A DNA stretch of 64,000 nucleotides, taken from NCBI RefSeq assembly GCF_027158205.1, contig NZ_JAPVLU010000014.1, positions 1 through 64,000 on the forward strand, given 5' to 3'. Positions within the stretch are counted from its first letter, which is position 1; every line of letters begins with the position of its first letter. Source of the DNA: Streptomyces sp. H39-S7 (GTDB lineage: Bacteria; Actinomycetota; Actinomycetes; Streptomycetales; Streptomycetaceae). Positions 1 through 7,965 of the stretch are shown piece by piece. A program made the position numbers and the translations under genes. The notes below the pieces were generated by a model. It was not told the DNA's origin. It worked only from the letters and a program-made list of their open reading frames with translations, and did not search any database.

Positions 1-1163
1 TCGTCGGTGCCGGTGCCGGTGCTGCCGGCCTTCTCGTACGGGTGGCCGTCGATGTCGTCCGTGCCGTCCATGCCGTCCACGTCCCGTTCGCTGGCGGAGA
101 TACCGCCCGGCTGGTCGGCACCGATCGGCGCGCCGCGGTAGGCGGCCCAGAGGGCGAGTACCGGCGCCGCCACGACGGCGGCGACGACCGTGGTGGTGAC
201 GGCGCGGTGCCGCAGTTGGGCGAGGCGGGCGGCGCGGTCCCGGTGGTCGAGGGGGAAGCCGCGGCGGTCGAAGCGCGGGGTGCCTTCGCGGCTGCGGCCG
301 GCGCCGTCGCGCAGGGAGTACATGAGGGCGGCGTACGCGGCGGACCGCGGCGCTTCGAGCATCGTGAGCACGGCGGTGGCCGCGGTGGTGGCAGCGCCCG
401 GCCAGGAGGCGCCGACGACGGCGCGCTCGGCGGTGAGCCGGCACTCCGGGCACTCGTCGACGTGCCGGACCAGCTCCCGGCGCAGGGCCGTGCCGAGCAG
501 CACCTGGGCGTCGCCGGCCAGCCGGGCGACGGTGGCGCAGGTGCCGACCTCGACGACGGCGAGCGCGGCGCGGGTGCGTTCGACCTCGCAGGCGGCGCGG
601 GCGAGGAGCGCGCGGGCAGCGTCCGCCTCGATGCCGAGGACGTGGCCGACCTCGTGCGGCGGGAGCTGGTGGCGGACCGCGAGTTCGAGCGCCTCGCGCT
701 GCTCGGGGGTGGTGCCCGCGGCCTCCGGCCAGGCGAGGGCGGCCAGCCGGCCGCGCCGCTCCTCGGCGACCGATGCCGACATGCGGGGCACCTCGGGCCG
801 GCCCCCCGCGAGGCGGCGCCGGCAGGACCAGCGGGCGAGGGCGTAGAGCCAGGGGCGGCGCAGCCCGGCGTCACGGAGCCGGCCGCGCTGCCGCTCGGCG
901 AGGGCCAGTACCTCGCCGAGCGCGGCCGCGGCCGCGTCGTGCTCGCAGAGGACGGAGAGGCAGTAGGTGAACAGCCCGTCCAGATAGGGCTCGTAGTGGG
1001 CCGGGGGCTGCATCGGCAGCGTGCCGTGCGGGCGCCGGTCCTTGCGGTCACGCTGTTCCGGACGCGCTTCGGGGCGGGTCCGCGACGCCGACCGGTGCTT
1101 GCGGTGCGTACCGGTGCGGGTGCCGGTACCGGCGTCCTGGGGGTGGATCTCCTGCCTGCTCAT
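1..1163 (-). CDS. Sigma-factor-like, zinc-finger membrane protein (3' end cut by window edge)
   Basis: No ORF closes here because the gene runs off the left edge; 387 codons are visible from the ATG at 1163. The N-terminal part resembles ECF sigma regions 2 and 4 (PWLYALARWSCRRRL; then LELAVRHQLPPHEVGHVLGI, a region-4-like helix-turn-helix). A HVDECPECRL segment matches the HxxxCxxC zinc-binding motif of zf-HC2 anti-sigma factors. Further on, a hydrophobic stretch (TVVAAVVAAPVLALW) should be a single membrane span, followed by an Asp/Gly-rich tail. This sigma-like plus anti-sigma-like plus membrane-anchor arrangement is common in Streptomyces, often annotated with a C-terminal BACON domain; that part would lie outside the window. 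It is transcribed divergently from radA. The role is not known; a membrane-bound regulatory protein is an inference. Confidence 0.75.
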   Translation of the reverse strand, partial: MSRQEIHPQDAGTGTRTGTHRKHRSASRTRPEARPEQRDRKDRRPHGTLPMQPPAHYEPYLDGLFTYCLSVLCEHDAAAAALGEVLALAERQRGRLRDAGLRRPWLYALARWSCRRRLAGGRPEVPRMSASVAEERRGRLAALAWPEAAGTTPEQREALELAVRHQLPPHEVGHVLGIEADAARALLARAACEVERTRAALAVVEVGTCATVARLAGDAQVLLGTALRRELVRHVDECPECRLTAERAVVGASWPGAATTAATAVLTMLEAPRSAAYAALMYSLRDGAGRSREGTPRFDRRGFPLDHRDRAARLAQLRHRAVTTTVVAAVVAAPVLALWAAYRGAPIGADQPGGISASERDVDGMDGTDDIDGHPYEKAGSTGTGTD

Positions 1164-1364
1164 CACCTGGCGACGGTAGGACGGCAGGAGCACCAGTCTC
1201 AGGCGTCCCGCAGGGCGTTAACCCGTATGGGTGGCGATGCCGCTCAAAAGGGGACACCCCGTTAGCTCGGACGAGTGCCGCGGGGAACGCGGGTACGGAC
1301 GGTGCGGACCTCCGGTGGGAGGGATGCGGGGGCGTTGTCGGACCCTGCCGCTACGGTGAGCCCC

Positions 1365-2750
1365 ATGCCTCCCCGCAAGACCGCTACGAAGGACCGACCG
1401 TCCTACCGCTGCACCGAGTGCGGCTGGACCACCGTGAAGTGGCTCGGCCGCTGCGGGGAGTGCCAGGCCTGGGGCACCGTCGAGGAGTTCGGCGGTGCGC
1501 CCGCTGTCAGGACCACGGCGGCCGGCCGGGTGACGACCGCGGCGAAGCCGATCGGCCAGGTGGACGTCAGCCAGGCGACGGCCCGCTCAACGGGTGTACC
1601 CGAGCTGGACCGGGTGCTCGGCGGCGGGCTGGTGCCCGGAGCCGTCGTGCTGGTCGCGGGCGAGCCGGGCGTCGGCAAGTCGACGCTGCTGCTGGACGTG
1701 GCGGCGAAGGCGGCGACCGCGCAGGGCCCGACGCTGTACATCACCGCCGAGGAGTCGGCGTCCCAGGTCCGGCTGCGCGCCGACCGGATCGGCGCGCTCT
1801 CCGACCATCTGTACCTGGCGGCCGAGACGGACCTGTCGGCGGTCCTGGGCCATCTGGACGACATCAAGCCGTCGCTGCTGATCCTGGACTCGGTGCAGAC
1901 GGTGGCGTCCCCGGAGATCGACGGCGCGCCCGGCGGTATGGCGCAGGTTCGCGAGGTCGCGGGGGCGCTGATCCGCGCCTCCAAGGCGCGCGGCATGTCG
2001 ACGCTCCTGGTCGGCCATGTCACGAAGGACGGCGCCATCGCGGGCCCCCGTCTGCTGGAGCACCTGGTCGACGTGGTGCTCAGCTTCGAGGGTGACCGAC
2101 ACGCCCGGCTGCGGCTGATCCGCGGCGTCAAGAACCGGTACGGCGCGACGGACGAGGTCGGCTGTTTCGAGCTGCACGACGAGGGCATCACGGGTCTGGC
2201 CGATCCCTCCGGACTTTTTCTGACCCGTCGCGACGAACCGGTCCCCGGCACGTGTCTGACGGTCACCCTGGAGGGCAAGCGCCCCCTGGTGGTCGAGGTC
2301 CAGGGCCTCACCGTCGACACCCAGATCCCGTCCCCGCGCCGTACGACGTCCGGGCTGGAGACGTCGCGCGTCTCGATGATGCTCGCCGTACTCGAACAGC
2401 GCGGCCGGATCCAGTCGATCGGAAAGCGCGACATCTACACGGCCACGGTGGGCGGCGTGAAGCTCACCGAGCCCGCCGCTGACCTGGCCGTGGCCCTCGC
2501 GCTGGCCAGTGCGGCGATCGACACACCGCTGCCCAAGAACCTGGTCGCGATCGGCGAGGTCGGCCTCGCGGGCGAGGTCAGACGGGTCACCGGGGTGCAG
2601 CGCAGGCTGTCCGAGGCGGCCCGGCTGGGCTTCACCCACGCCCTCGTACCGCCGGATCCCGGCAAAATCCCGCCGGGCATGAAAGTGGTCGAGGTGGCCG
2701 ACATCACGGACGCCCTGCGGGCCCTCCCGAAGCGTGGCTCACGAGGCTAG
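1365..2750 (+). CDS. radA: DNA repair protein RadA
   Basis: RadA is a RecA-like ATPase that helps process recombination intermediates and branch migration during DNA repair. The ATG at 1365 gives 461 aa, the usual length; longer in-frame extension to 1275 lacks family homology. Visible features in order: N-terminal C4 zinc finger (CTECG...CGECQ, residues about 14-34), Walker A GEPGVGKST (about residue 100), Walker B LLILDSVQT, the RadA-specific motif as KNRYG (usually KNRFG), and the C-terminal Lon-protease-like domain (GEVGLAGEVRRV). disA follows 101 bp downstream on the same strand, a conserved pairing linking DNA repair to c-di-AMP synthesis. Confidence 0.97.
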   Translation: MPPRKTATKDRPSYRCTECGWTTVKWLGRCGECQAWGTVEEFGGAPAVRTTAAGRVTTAAKPIGQVDVSQATARSTGVPELDRVLGGGLVPGAVVLVAGEPGVGKSTLLLDVAAKAATAQGPTLYITAEESASQVRLRADRIGALSDHLYLAAETDLSAVLGHLDDIKPSLLILDSVQTVASPEIDGAPGGMAQVREVAGALIRASKARGMSTLLVGHVTKDGAIAGPRLLEHLVDVVLSFEGDRHARLRLIRGVKNRYGATDEVGCFELHDEGITGLADPSGLFLTRRDEPVPGTCLTVTLEGKRPLVVEVQGLTVDTQIPSPRRTTSGLETSRVSMMLAVLEQRGRIQSIGKRDIYTATVGGVKLTEPAADLAVALALASAAIDTPLPKNLVAIGEVGLAGEVRRVTGVQRRLSEAARLGFTHALVPPDPGKIPPGMKVVEVADITDALRALPKRGSRG

Positions 2751-2851
2751 AGAGGGTCCGAACAGCGGTCGCTGGCCCATTGCGGAGAGAACGTCAGTAA
2801 ACTTTGCCCTGGTCTCGCCCTTTGGGCATCCGTAGCGACCGGAGGATTGCA

Positions 2852-3976
2852 GTGGCAGCCAACGACCGGGCAGCAGCTCCCGGCAAGTCCGGCGGGAGTT
2901 CCGCTGCTGATGCCCTGATGCGCGCTTCGCTCAGTGCGGTAGCTCCCGGCACCGGCCTGCGTGACGGACTCGAACGAATTCTGCGGGGCAATACGGGCGG
3001 GTTGCTCGTCCTCGGCATGGACAAGACCGTCGAGTCGCTCTGTACCGGCGGCTTCGTCCTCGACGTCGAGTTCACCGCGACCCGCCTGCGCGAACTGTGC
3101 AAGCTCGACGGCGCGCTGATCCTCGACAAGGACCTCACGAAGATCCTGCGGGCCGGCGTGCAGCTGGTCCCCGACTCCAACATCCCGACCGAGGAGACCG
3201 GCACCCGGCACCGCACCGCGGACCGCGTGAGCAAGCAGGTCAATTTCCCGGTCGTCTCGGTCAGCCAGTCGATGCGGCTGATCGCGCTCTACGTCGACGG
3301 GCAGCGCCGGGTCCTGGAGGACTCGGCCGCGATCCTGTCCCGGGCGAACCAGGCGCTGGCCACGCTGGAGCGCTACAAGCTGCGCCTGGACGAGGTGGCG
3401 GGCACGCTCTCCGCACTGGAGATCGAGGACCTGGTCACGGTCCGGGACGTCAGCGCGGTCTCGCAGCGGCTGGAGATGGTCCGCCGGATCGCCACCGAGA
3501 TCGCCGAGTACGTGGTCGAGCTGGGCACCGACGGCCGGCTGCTCTCCCTGCAGCTGGACGAGCTGATCGCGGGCGTCGAGCCGGAGCGCGAACTGGTCGT
3601 CAAGGACTACGTGCCCGAGCCGACCGCGAAGCGGAACCGGACCGTGCCCGAGGCGCTCGTCGAACTGGACGCGCTGCCCCACGCGGAGCTGCTCGAACTC
3701 ACCACCGTGGCCCGCGCCCTGGGCTACACCGGCTCGCCCGAGACGCTGGACTCCGCGGTCTCGCCGCGCGGCTACCGGCTGCTGGCGAAGGTGCCGCGGC
3801 TGCCGAACACGGTCATCGACCGCCTCGTCGAGCACTTCGGCGGCCTGCAGAAGCTGCTCGCCGCGAGCGTCGACGACCTGCAGACGGTGGACGGGGTCGG
3901 GGAGGCGCGAGCGCGTTCGGTGCGGGAGGGCCTGTCCAGGCTGGCCGAGTCGTCGATCCTGGAGCGGTACGTCTAG
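2852..3976 (+). CDS. disA: DNA integrity scanning diadenylate cyclase DisA
   Basis: DisA makes cyclic di-AMP from two ATP and senses branched DNA. The GTG at 2852, six bases after GGAGG (2841-2845), gives 374 aa, the expected size. The N-terminal DAC domain shows the catalytic DGA motif (LDGALILDKDL) and the RHR motif (TGTRHRTADR). A helical linker follows, and the C-terminal helix-hairpin-helix DNA-binding region carries DLQTVDGVGEARARSVREGL. In Streptomyces c-di-AMP affects osmotic and cell-wall physiology through ydaO-type riboswitches and RCK-domain proteins. A strong hairpin terminator follows immediately. Confidence 0.97.
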   Translation: MAANDRAAAPGKSGGSSAADALMRASLSAVAPGTGLRDGLERILRGNTGGLLVLGMDKTVESLCTGGFVLDVEFTATRLRELCKLDGALILDKDLTKILRAGVQLVPDSNIPTEETGTRHRTADRVSKQVNFPVVSVSQSMRLIALYVDGQRRVLEDSAAILSRANQALATLERYKLRLDEVAGTLSALEIEDLVTVRDVSAVSQRLEMVRRIATEIAEYVVELGTDGRLLSLQLDELIAGVEPERELVVKDYVPEPTAKRNRTVPEALVELDALPHAELLELTTVARALGYTGSPETLDSAVSPRGYRLLAKVPRLPNTVIDRLVEHFGGLQKLLAASVDDLQTVDGVGEARARSVREGLSRLAESSILERYV

Positions 3977-3988
3977 GACGTCTGTGCC

Positions 3989-4022
3989 GAGAGGGGCCGG
4001 GGCAGGTGCCCCGGCCCCTCTC
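3989..4022. terminator. Bidirectional hairpin terminator after disA
   Basis: A perfect 15-bp G/C-rich stem (3989-4003 with 4008-4022) and a 4-nt loop lie 13 bp past the disA stop, between two convergent genes. No U-tract is present, as is usual for Streptomyces terminators. Confidence 0.85.
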
Positions 4023-4045
4023 TCGTGCTGCCTGACTGGGTCCTG

Positions 4046-4103
4046 GTCGGCTTTGGTCGGCCTTGATCAGCCCCGCTCGGCCTTAGTCGGCCTTAGTCGG
4101 CCT
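4046..4103. repeat. Imperfect 10-bp tandem repeats at the 3' end of a secreted-protein gene
   Basis: About five imperfect copies of a 10-bp unit related to TCGGCCTTAG lie in tandem. They straddle the stop codon of the minus-strand gene ending at 4093. The last two copies are identical, consistent with slippage. Confidence 0.7.
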
Positions 4104-4917
4104 TGAGGACGAACGACGCCTGCTTCGGGGTGAAGCCCGCGATGCGTGCCTCTACGAGGTAGGTCGTTCCCACCGCTGCCGGTTGGTTCTTGGGGGTGGC
4201 GCAGGCCGGGGAGCTGGTCTGGCGGTTCCACTCGATCGTGTAGGTCGTCGCGCTGTGCGCCGGGACCTGCAGCAGGTAGGCGCCGCGGGCGGCCGGGCAG
4301 TCGTCGGTGGACCATACGTGCTTGTTGCCGGCGGTGTTGGTGACCGTGACGATGGCCGCCGTCGATCCGAAGTCGACCTTGCAGGCCGTCGCGGCGGAGT
4401 TGGCCGCGGTCAGCTCGAACTTCGGCTTCTCGTTGGGCGCGTAGACGTTCTGCGTGCTGCGCAGCGTCAACTGGACGTCGGAGACGGCGCAGTCGGCCAG
4501 GGTCGAGCCGGCCGGGAGCTGGTTGCCCGAACCGCCGGAGCCCGCTCCGCCGGACGAGGAGCCGGACGTCGCGCCGTTCGAACCGCCGCCGGACACACCG
4601 GCGTCGGTGCCGCCCGAGGGTGATCCGGAGGTGCCGCCGGACGACGAGCCGTTCGAGGGGTCGCCGCTGCCGCCGTTGTCCCGCCCACCCGGGCGTCCGG
4701 GGAGGTGCGAGCCGCTGGGGGTGGGGCCGGGCGTGATGGACGTCGCCGGGGTGCGTCCGTCGGGTCCCTTCGCGCCGGTACCGCTGCCGGAGCCGCCCGA
4801 GTTGAAGGCCCACACCGCCAGCACGGCGAGCAGGGCGGCCATGCAGAGCACAACAGCCCGCCGTCGCCAGTAGATGGACGACGGAAGAGGTCCGATCGGA
4901 TTGCGCACAGAGCCCAC
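4093..4917 (-). CDS. Membrane-anchored extracellular Cys-containing protein, unknown function
   Basis: A 274-aa protein with a short basic N-terminus, one hydrophobic segment (AVVLCMAALLAVLAVWAF, residues about 19-38), a long Gly/Ser/Pro linker (about 40-130) and a C-terminal domain of about 140 residues. The hydrophobic segment is either a membrane anchor or an uncleaved signal. The C-terminal domain has four spaced cysteines (LADCAVS, TACKVDF, TDDCPAA, SPACATP) and many beta-forming stretches, consistent with a disulphide-stabilised extracellular beta-sandwich such as a DUF4232-like fold. It is convergent with disA and divergent from mutY. I do not recognise a specific function. Confidence 0.8.
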   Translation of the reverse strand: MGSVRNPIGPLPSSIYWRRRAVVLCMAALLAVLAVWAFNSGGSGSGTGAKGPDGRTPATSITPGPTPSGSHLPGRPGGRDNGGSGDPSNGSSSGGTSGSPSGGTDAGVSGGGSNGATSGSSSGGAGSGGSGNQLPAGSTLADCAVSDVQLTLRSTQNVYAPNEKPKFELTAANSAATACKVDFGSTAAIVTVTNTAGNKHVWSTDDCPAARGAYLLQVPAHSATTYTIEWNRQTSSPACATPKNQPAAVGTTYLVEARIAGFTPKQASFVLKAD

Positions 4918-5048
4918 ACGCGAACTCTAGGGGAGATCGACCGCGCACCGTCGCAACACCCGCCGCACTGGGCGTGGTCTTTCCCGATCATCACGTTTTC
5001 CCGCCGGGTCGGTCACTGTCAGTGGCATGTGCGAGGATCGACGACGCT

Positions 5049-5945
5049 ATGAGCACTGACACCCGCGCCACCGCACATCACGATCTGCACGCCCCCGTCA
5101 TCGACTGGTTCGAGGAGCATGCCCGGGATCTCCCGTGGCGCCGCCCGGAGGCCGGAGCGTGGGGTGTGATGGTCAGCGAGTTCATGCTGCAGCAGACCCC
5201 GGTCAGCCGCGTGCTGCCGGTGTACGAGCTGTGGCTGGCGCGCTGGCCGCGCCCCGCCGACCTGGCGACCGAGCCGGCGGGCGAGGCCGTACGCGCCTGG
5301 GGGCGGCTCGGCTATCCGCGCCGCGCGCTGCGGCTGCACGCGGCGGCGACCGCGATAGCGCTCAGCCATGGCGGCGAAGTCCCCCGCGACCACGCCAAGT
5401 TGCTGGCCCTCCCCGGCGTCGGCGAGTACACCGCGGCGGCCATCGCGTCGTTCGCGTACGGGCAGCGGCACGCGGTACTGGACACCAACGTCCGCCGGGT
5501 CTTCGCCCGTGCCGTCACCGGAGTCCAGTACCCGCCGACGGCGACGACCGCCGCGGAGCGGCGTACCGCGCTGACCCTGCTGCCCGACGACAGGGCGACG
5601 GCCGCCCGCTGGGCGGCGGCCACGATGGAGCTGGGCGCGCTGGTCTGCACCGCGCGCGGGCCCGAGTGCGTCCGCTGCCCGATCGCGGCGAGCTGCGCCT
5701 GGCGGCTGGCCGGCTCCCCCGCGCACACCGGGCCGCCGCGCCGCGGGCAGACGTACGCGGGCACGGACCGCCAGGTGCGCGGAAAGCTGCTCGCCGTACT
5801 GCGGGACGCGGTCGGCCCCGTGCCGCAGTCCGCGCTGGACGCGGTGTGGCAGGAGCCGGTGCAGCGGGCCCGCGCGCTGGACGGCCTGGTGGAGGACGGT
5901 CTGGTCGAGCCGCTTGCCGACGGGGTCTACCGTCTGCCGGCCTGA
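5049..5945 (+). CDS. mutY: A/G-specific adenine glycosylase MutY
   Basis: MutY removes adenine mispaired with 8-oxoguanine in base excision repair. The ATG at 5049 gives 298 aa. Visible motifs: LPWRRPEAGAWGVMVSEFML and QQTPVSRV near the N-terminus, the HhH-GPD core (LLALPGVGEYTAAAI) with catalytic Asp in AVLDTNVRRVFAR, and the [4Fe-4S] cysteines arranged C-x6-C-x2-C-x5-C (VCTARGPECVRCPIAASCAW). The C-terminal NUDIX-like 8-oxoG-recognition domain of E. coli MutY is short or absent, as is common in actinobacteria. A 211-bp gap separates it from sigE. Confidence 0.95.
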   Translation: MSTDTRATAHHDLHAPVIDWFEEHARDLPWRRPEAGAWGVMVSEFMLQQTPVSRVLPVYELWLARWPRPADLATEPAGEAVRAWGRLGYPRRALRLHAAATAIALSHGGEVPRDHAKLLALPGVGEYTAAAIASFAYGQRHAVLDTNVRRVFARAVTGVQYPPTATTAAERRTALTLLPDDRATAARWAAATMELGALVCTARGPECVRCPIAASCAWRLAGSPAHTGPPRRGQTYAGTDRQVRGKLLAVLRDAVGPVPQSALDAVWQEPVQRARALDGLVEDGLVEPLADGVYRLPA

Positions 5946-6156
5946 ACCCGGCCCGAACTCCGCCGACTGCCGGTTTAAACCCCTTCGGGACGTTGGTCCT
6001 GAGGCTGTTACATAATCGACGGCTTCCTGTGAGCCCCCTGTGCGCCCACGGTGGCAAAAGCCCAACATCCCCTCCGTAGCGTCGTCCTCGTCGGAACGGT
6101 TGGCACATCAGCGCAACAGTCGACAGGGCGGGACAGCACGGGACGGAGGGCGACCC

Positions 6157-6687
6157 ATGGCGGCGAACGGCACGGTTCTGGAGTTCGAGGAGTACGTGAG
6201 GACGCGGCAGGACGCACTGCTGCGGAGCGCACGGCGGCTCGTGCCCGACCCGATCGACGCCCAGGACCTTGTCCAGACCGCCCTGGTGCGGACCTACCCG
6301 CGCTGGGACGGCATCGCCGACAAGACGCTCGCGGACGCCTACATGCGCCGCGTCATGATCAACACGCGGACCGAGTGGTGGCGGAACCGCAAGCTCGACG
6401 AGATCCCCACCCAGGAGCTGCCCGACGCCAGCGTCGACGACGGCGCCGACCAGCGGGCCGACCGCGAGATGCTCCGTGACGCGCTGCAGGTCCTCGCGCC
6501 CAAGCAGCGCCAAGTCGTGATGTTGCGCCACTACGGGCAGCTGTCCACGGAGGAGACCGCCCGCGCCCTCGGCATGTCGACGGGTACGGTGAAGAGCACT
6601 CTGCACCGGGCGCTGGCCCGGCTGCGCCATGAGCTGGAGCACGGCCGCTACGGCTACTCACGGATGGAGGGCGTGTGCGCCGCCTAG
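6157..6687 (+). CDS. sigE: ECF RNA polymerase sigma factor SigE
   Basis: SigE directs transcription of cell-envelope genes in response to wall damage. The ATG at 6157, preceded by GGACGGAGGG (6141-6150), gives 176 aa. The sequence closely follows S. coelicolor SigE: EFEEYVRTRQDALLRSARRL at the N-terminus, region 2 (DAQDLVQTALVRTYPRWD), and region 4 (TEETARALGMSTGTVKSTLH). The next three genes are cseA, cseB and cseC in the same order as S. coelicolor, where CseC/CseB control the sigE promoter. The stop overlaps the cseA start by 13 bp. The 211-bp upstream gap should hold the CseB-dependent promoter; I see no convincing -35/-10 pair there. Confidence 0.96.
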   Translation: MAANGTVLEFEEYVRTRQDALLRSARRLVPDPIDAQDLVQTALVRTYPRWDGIADKTLADAYMRRVMINTRTEWWRNRKLDEIPTQELPDASVDDGADQRADREMLRDALQVLAPKQRQVVMLRHYGQLSTEETARALGMSTGTVKSTLHRALARLRHELEHGRYGYSRMEGVCAA

Positions 6688-7283
6688 CAGCTCTGATCGC
6701 GGTGGCGGTGGCCATGTGCCTGCTGACCGCGCTTGCAGGCTGCAGGACCGGCACCGGGGCACGCCGTGAGGGCCCCGCACCCCTTCAGACGCTCAGGGCG
6801 GAACCCAGCCCCGCGCCGTCCATCGCCGGTGACCCGGCGGCGCTGGCGAAGCTGGTGAAGAAGGACACCCGGAACGTCAGCGCGGAGGTGCGCGAGGATC
6901 TCGCGCCCTGCGCCGGTGACGAGTACCCGGTGGACACCTCGTCCGGCGATCTCACCAGCGGCGAGGCACCCGATCTGATCGTGAACGTCGCCACCTGCGG
7001 GGACGGCATGGGGATCGCGAGCTATGTGTACCGGATGATCGACGGGCAGTACCAGAACGTCTTCGCCGACGAGCAGCCGCCGGTCTACGGCAGTGCGGAG
7101 AACGGCCGACTGGAGATCATCCGCCAGGTGTACAAGGGCGACGACCAGGTCTGCTGCCCCACCGGGCAGGAGGCCCTGACGTACGTCTGGAAGGACACCA
7201 GGTTCGTACAGGTGGAGCGCACGTACACCGACTACGGGGACGCGCTCCCCACACCTATGCCGGAAAAGAAGACGCATGGCTGA
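6675..7283 (+). CDS. cseA: Lipoprotein CseA, modulator of the SigE system
   Basis: A 202-aa predicted lipoprotein starting at GTG 6675, inside the end of sigE, with GGAGG at 6666-6670 as ribosome binding site. The signal peptide ends in a lipobox-like LTALAGC (Cys about residue 23). The mature part has two further Cys-containing segments (LAPCAGDEY, VATCGDGMG) and QVCCPTGQE. In S. coelicolor the extracytoplasmic CseA negatively modulates SigE activity. Its stop overlaps the cseB start by 8 bp, indicating translational coupling. Confidence 0.9.
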   Translation: MRRLAALIAVAVAMCLLTALAGCRTGTGARREGPAPLQTLRAEPSPAPSIAGDPAALAKLVKKDTRNVSAEVREDLAPCAGDEYPVDTSSGDLTSGEAPDLIVNVATCGDGMGIASYVYRMIDGQYQNVFADEQPPVYGSAENGRLEIIRQVYKGDDQVCCPTGQEALTYVWKDTRFVQVERTYTDYGDALPTPMPEKKTHG

Positions 7284-7959
7284 GACACACGTCCTGTTCG
7301 TCGAGGACGACGACGTCATCCGCGAGGCGACGACGCTCGCGCTGGAGCGCGACGGCTTCAAGGTGACGGCGGTCGCCGACGGACTGTCCGGGCTGGAGGC
7401 GTTCCGCGCCGAGCAGCCCGACCTCGCGCTGCTCGACGTGATGGTGCCGGGTCTCGACGGCGTCAGCCTGTGCCGGCGGATCCGGGACGAGTCGACCGTG
7501 CCGGTGATCATGCTGTCCGCGCGCGCCGACTCCATCGACATCGTGCTCGGCCTGGAGGCCGGCGCCGACGACTACGTGACGAAGCCCTTCGACGGGGCGG
7601 TGCTGGTCGCCCGGATCCGGGCGGTCCTGCGCCGTTTCGGCCACGCCTCCTCCGGTGACGAACCGGCGGAGGCTGCCCTGCTGTCCTTCGGTGACATCGA
7701 GATCGACCCCGAGGGCCTGGAGGTGACCCGCGGCGGCGAGCGGCTCGCCCTGACCCCCACCGAGATGCGGCTGCTGCTGGAGTTCTCCGCGGCACCCGGC
7801 GCCGTGCTCTCCCGCGACCGGCTGCTGGAGCGGGTCTGGGACTATGAGTGGGGTGGCGACACCCGGGTCGTGGACGTCCACGTCCAGCGGCTGCGCGTCA
7901 AGATCGGGCAGGACCGGATCGAGACGGTGCGCGGCTTCGGTTACAAGCTCAGGGCCTGA
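7276..7959 (+). CDS. cseB: OmpR-family response regulator CseB
   Basis: CseB is the response regulator that activates sigE transcription. The 227-aa protein has a receiver domain (FVEDDDVIREA acidic pocket, phospho-acceptor Asp in LALLDVMVPGLDG, Lys in YVTKPFDG) and a C-terminal winged helix (TPTEMRLLLEFS...VVDVHVQRLRVKIG...VRGFGYKL). It overlaps cseA and is 6 bp upstream of cseC. Confidence 0.95.
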   Translation: MAETHVLFVEDDDVIREATTLALERDGFKVTAVADGLSGLEAFRAEQPDLALLDVMVPGLDGVSLCRRIRDESTVPVIMLSARADSIDIVLGLEAGADDYVTKPFDGAVLVARIRAVLRRFGHASSGDEPAEAALLSFGDIEIDPEGLEVTRGGERLALTPTEMRLLLEFSAAPGAVLSRDRLLERVWDYEWGGDTRVVDVHVQRLRVKIGQDRIETVRGFGYKLRA

Positions 7960-7965
7960 CAGACC

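Noticed and set aside
5946-6156. A SigE-type promoter (GGAAC at 6093-6097) before sigE
   Set aside because: The nearest GTC-like -10 is about 21 bp downstream, too far for the usual 16-17-bp spacing.
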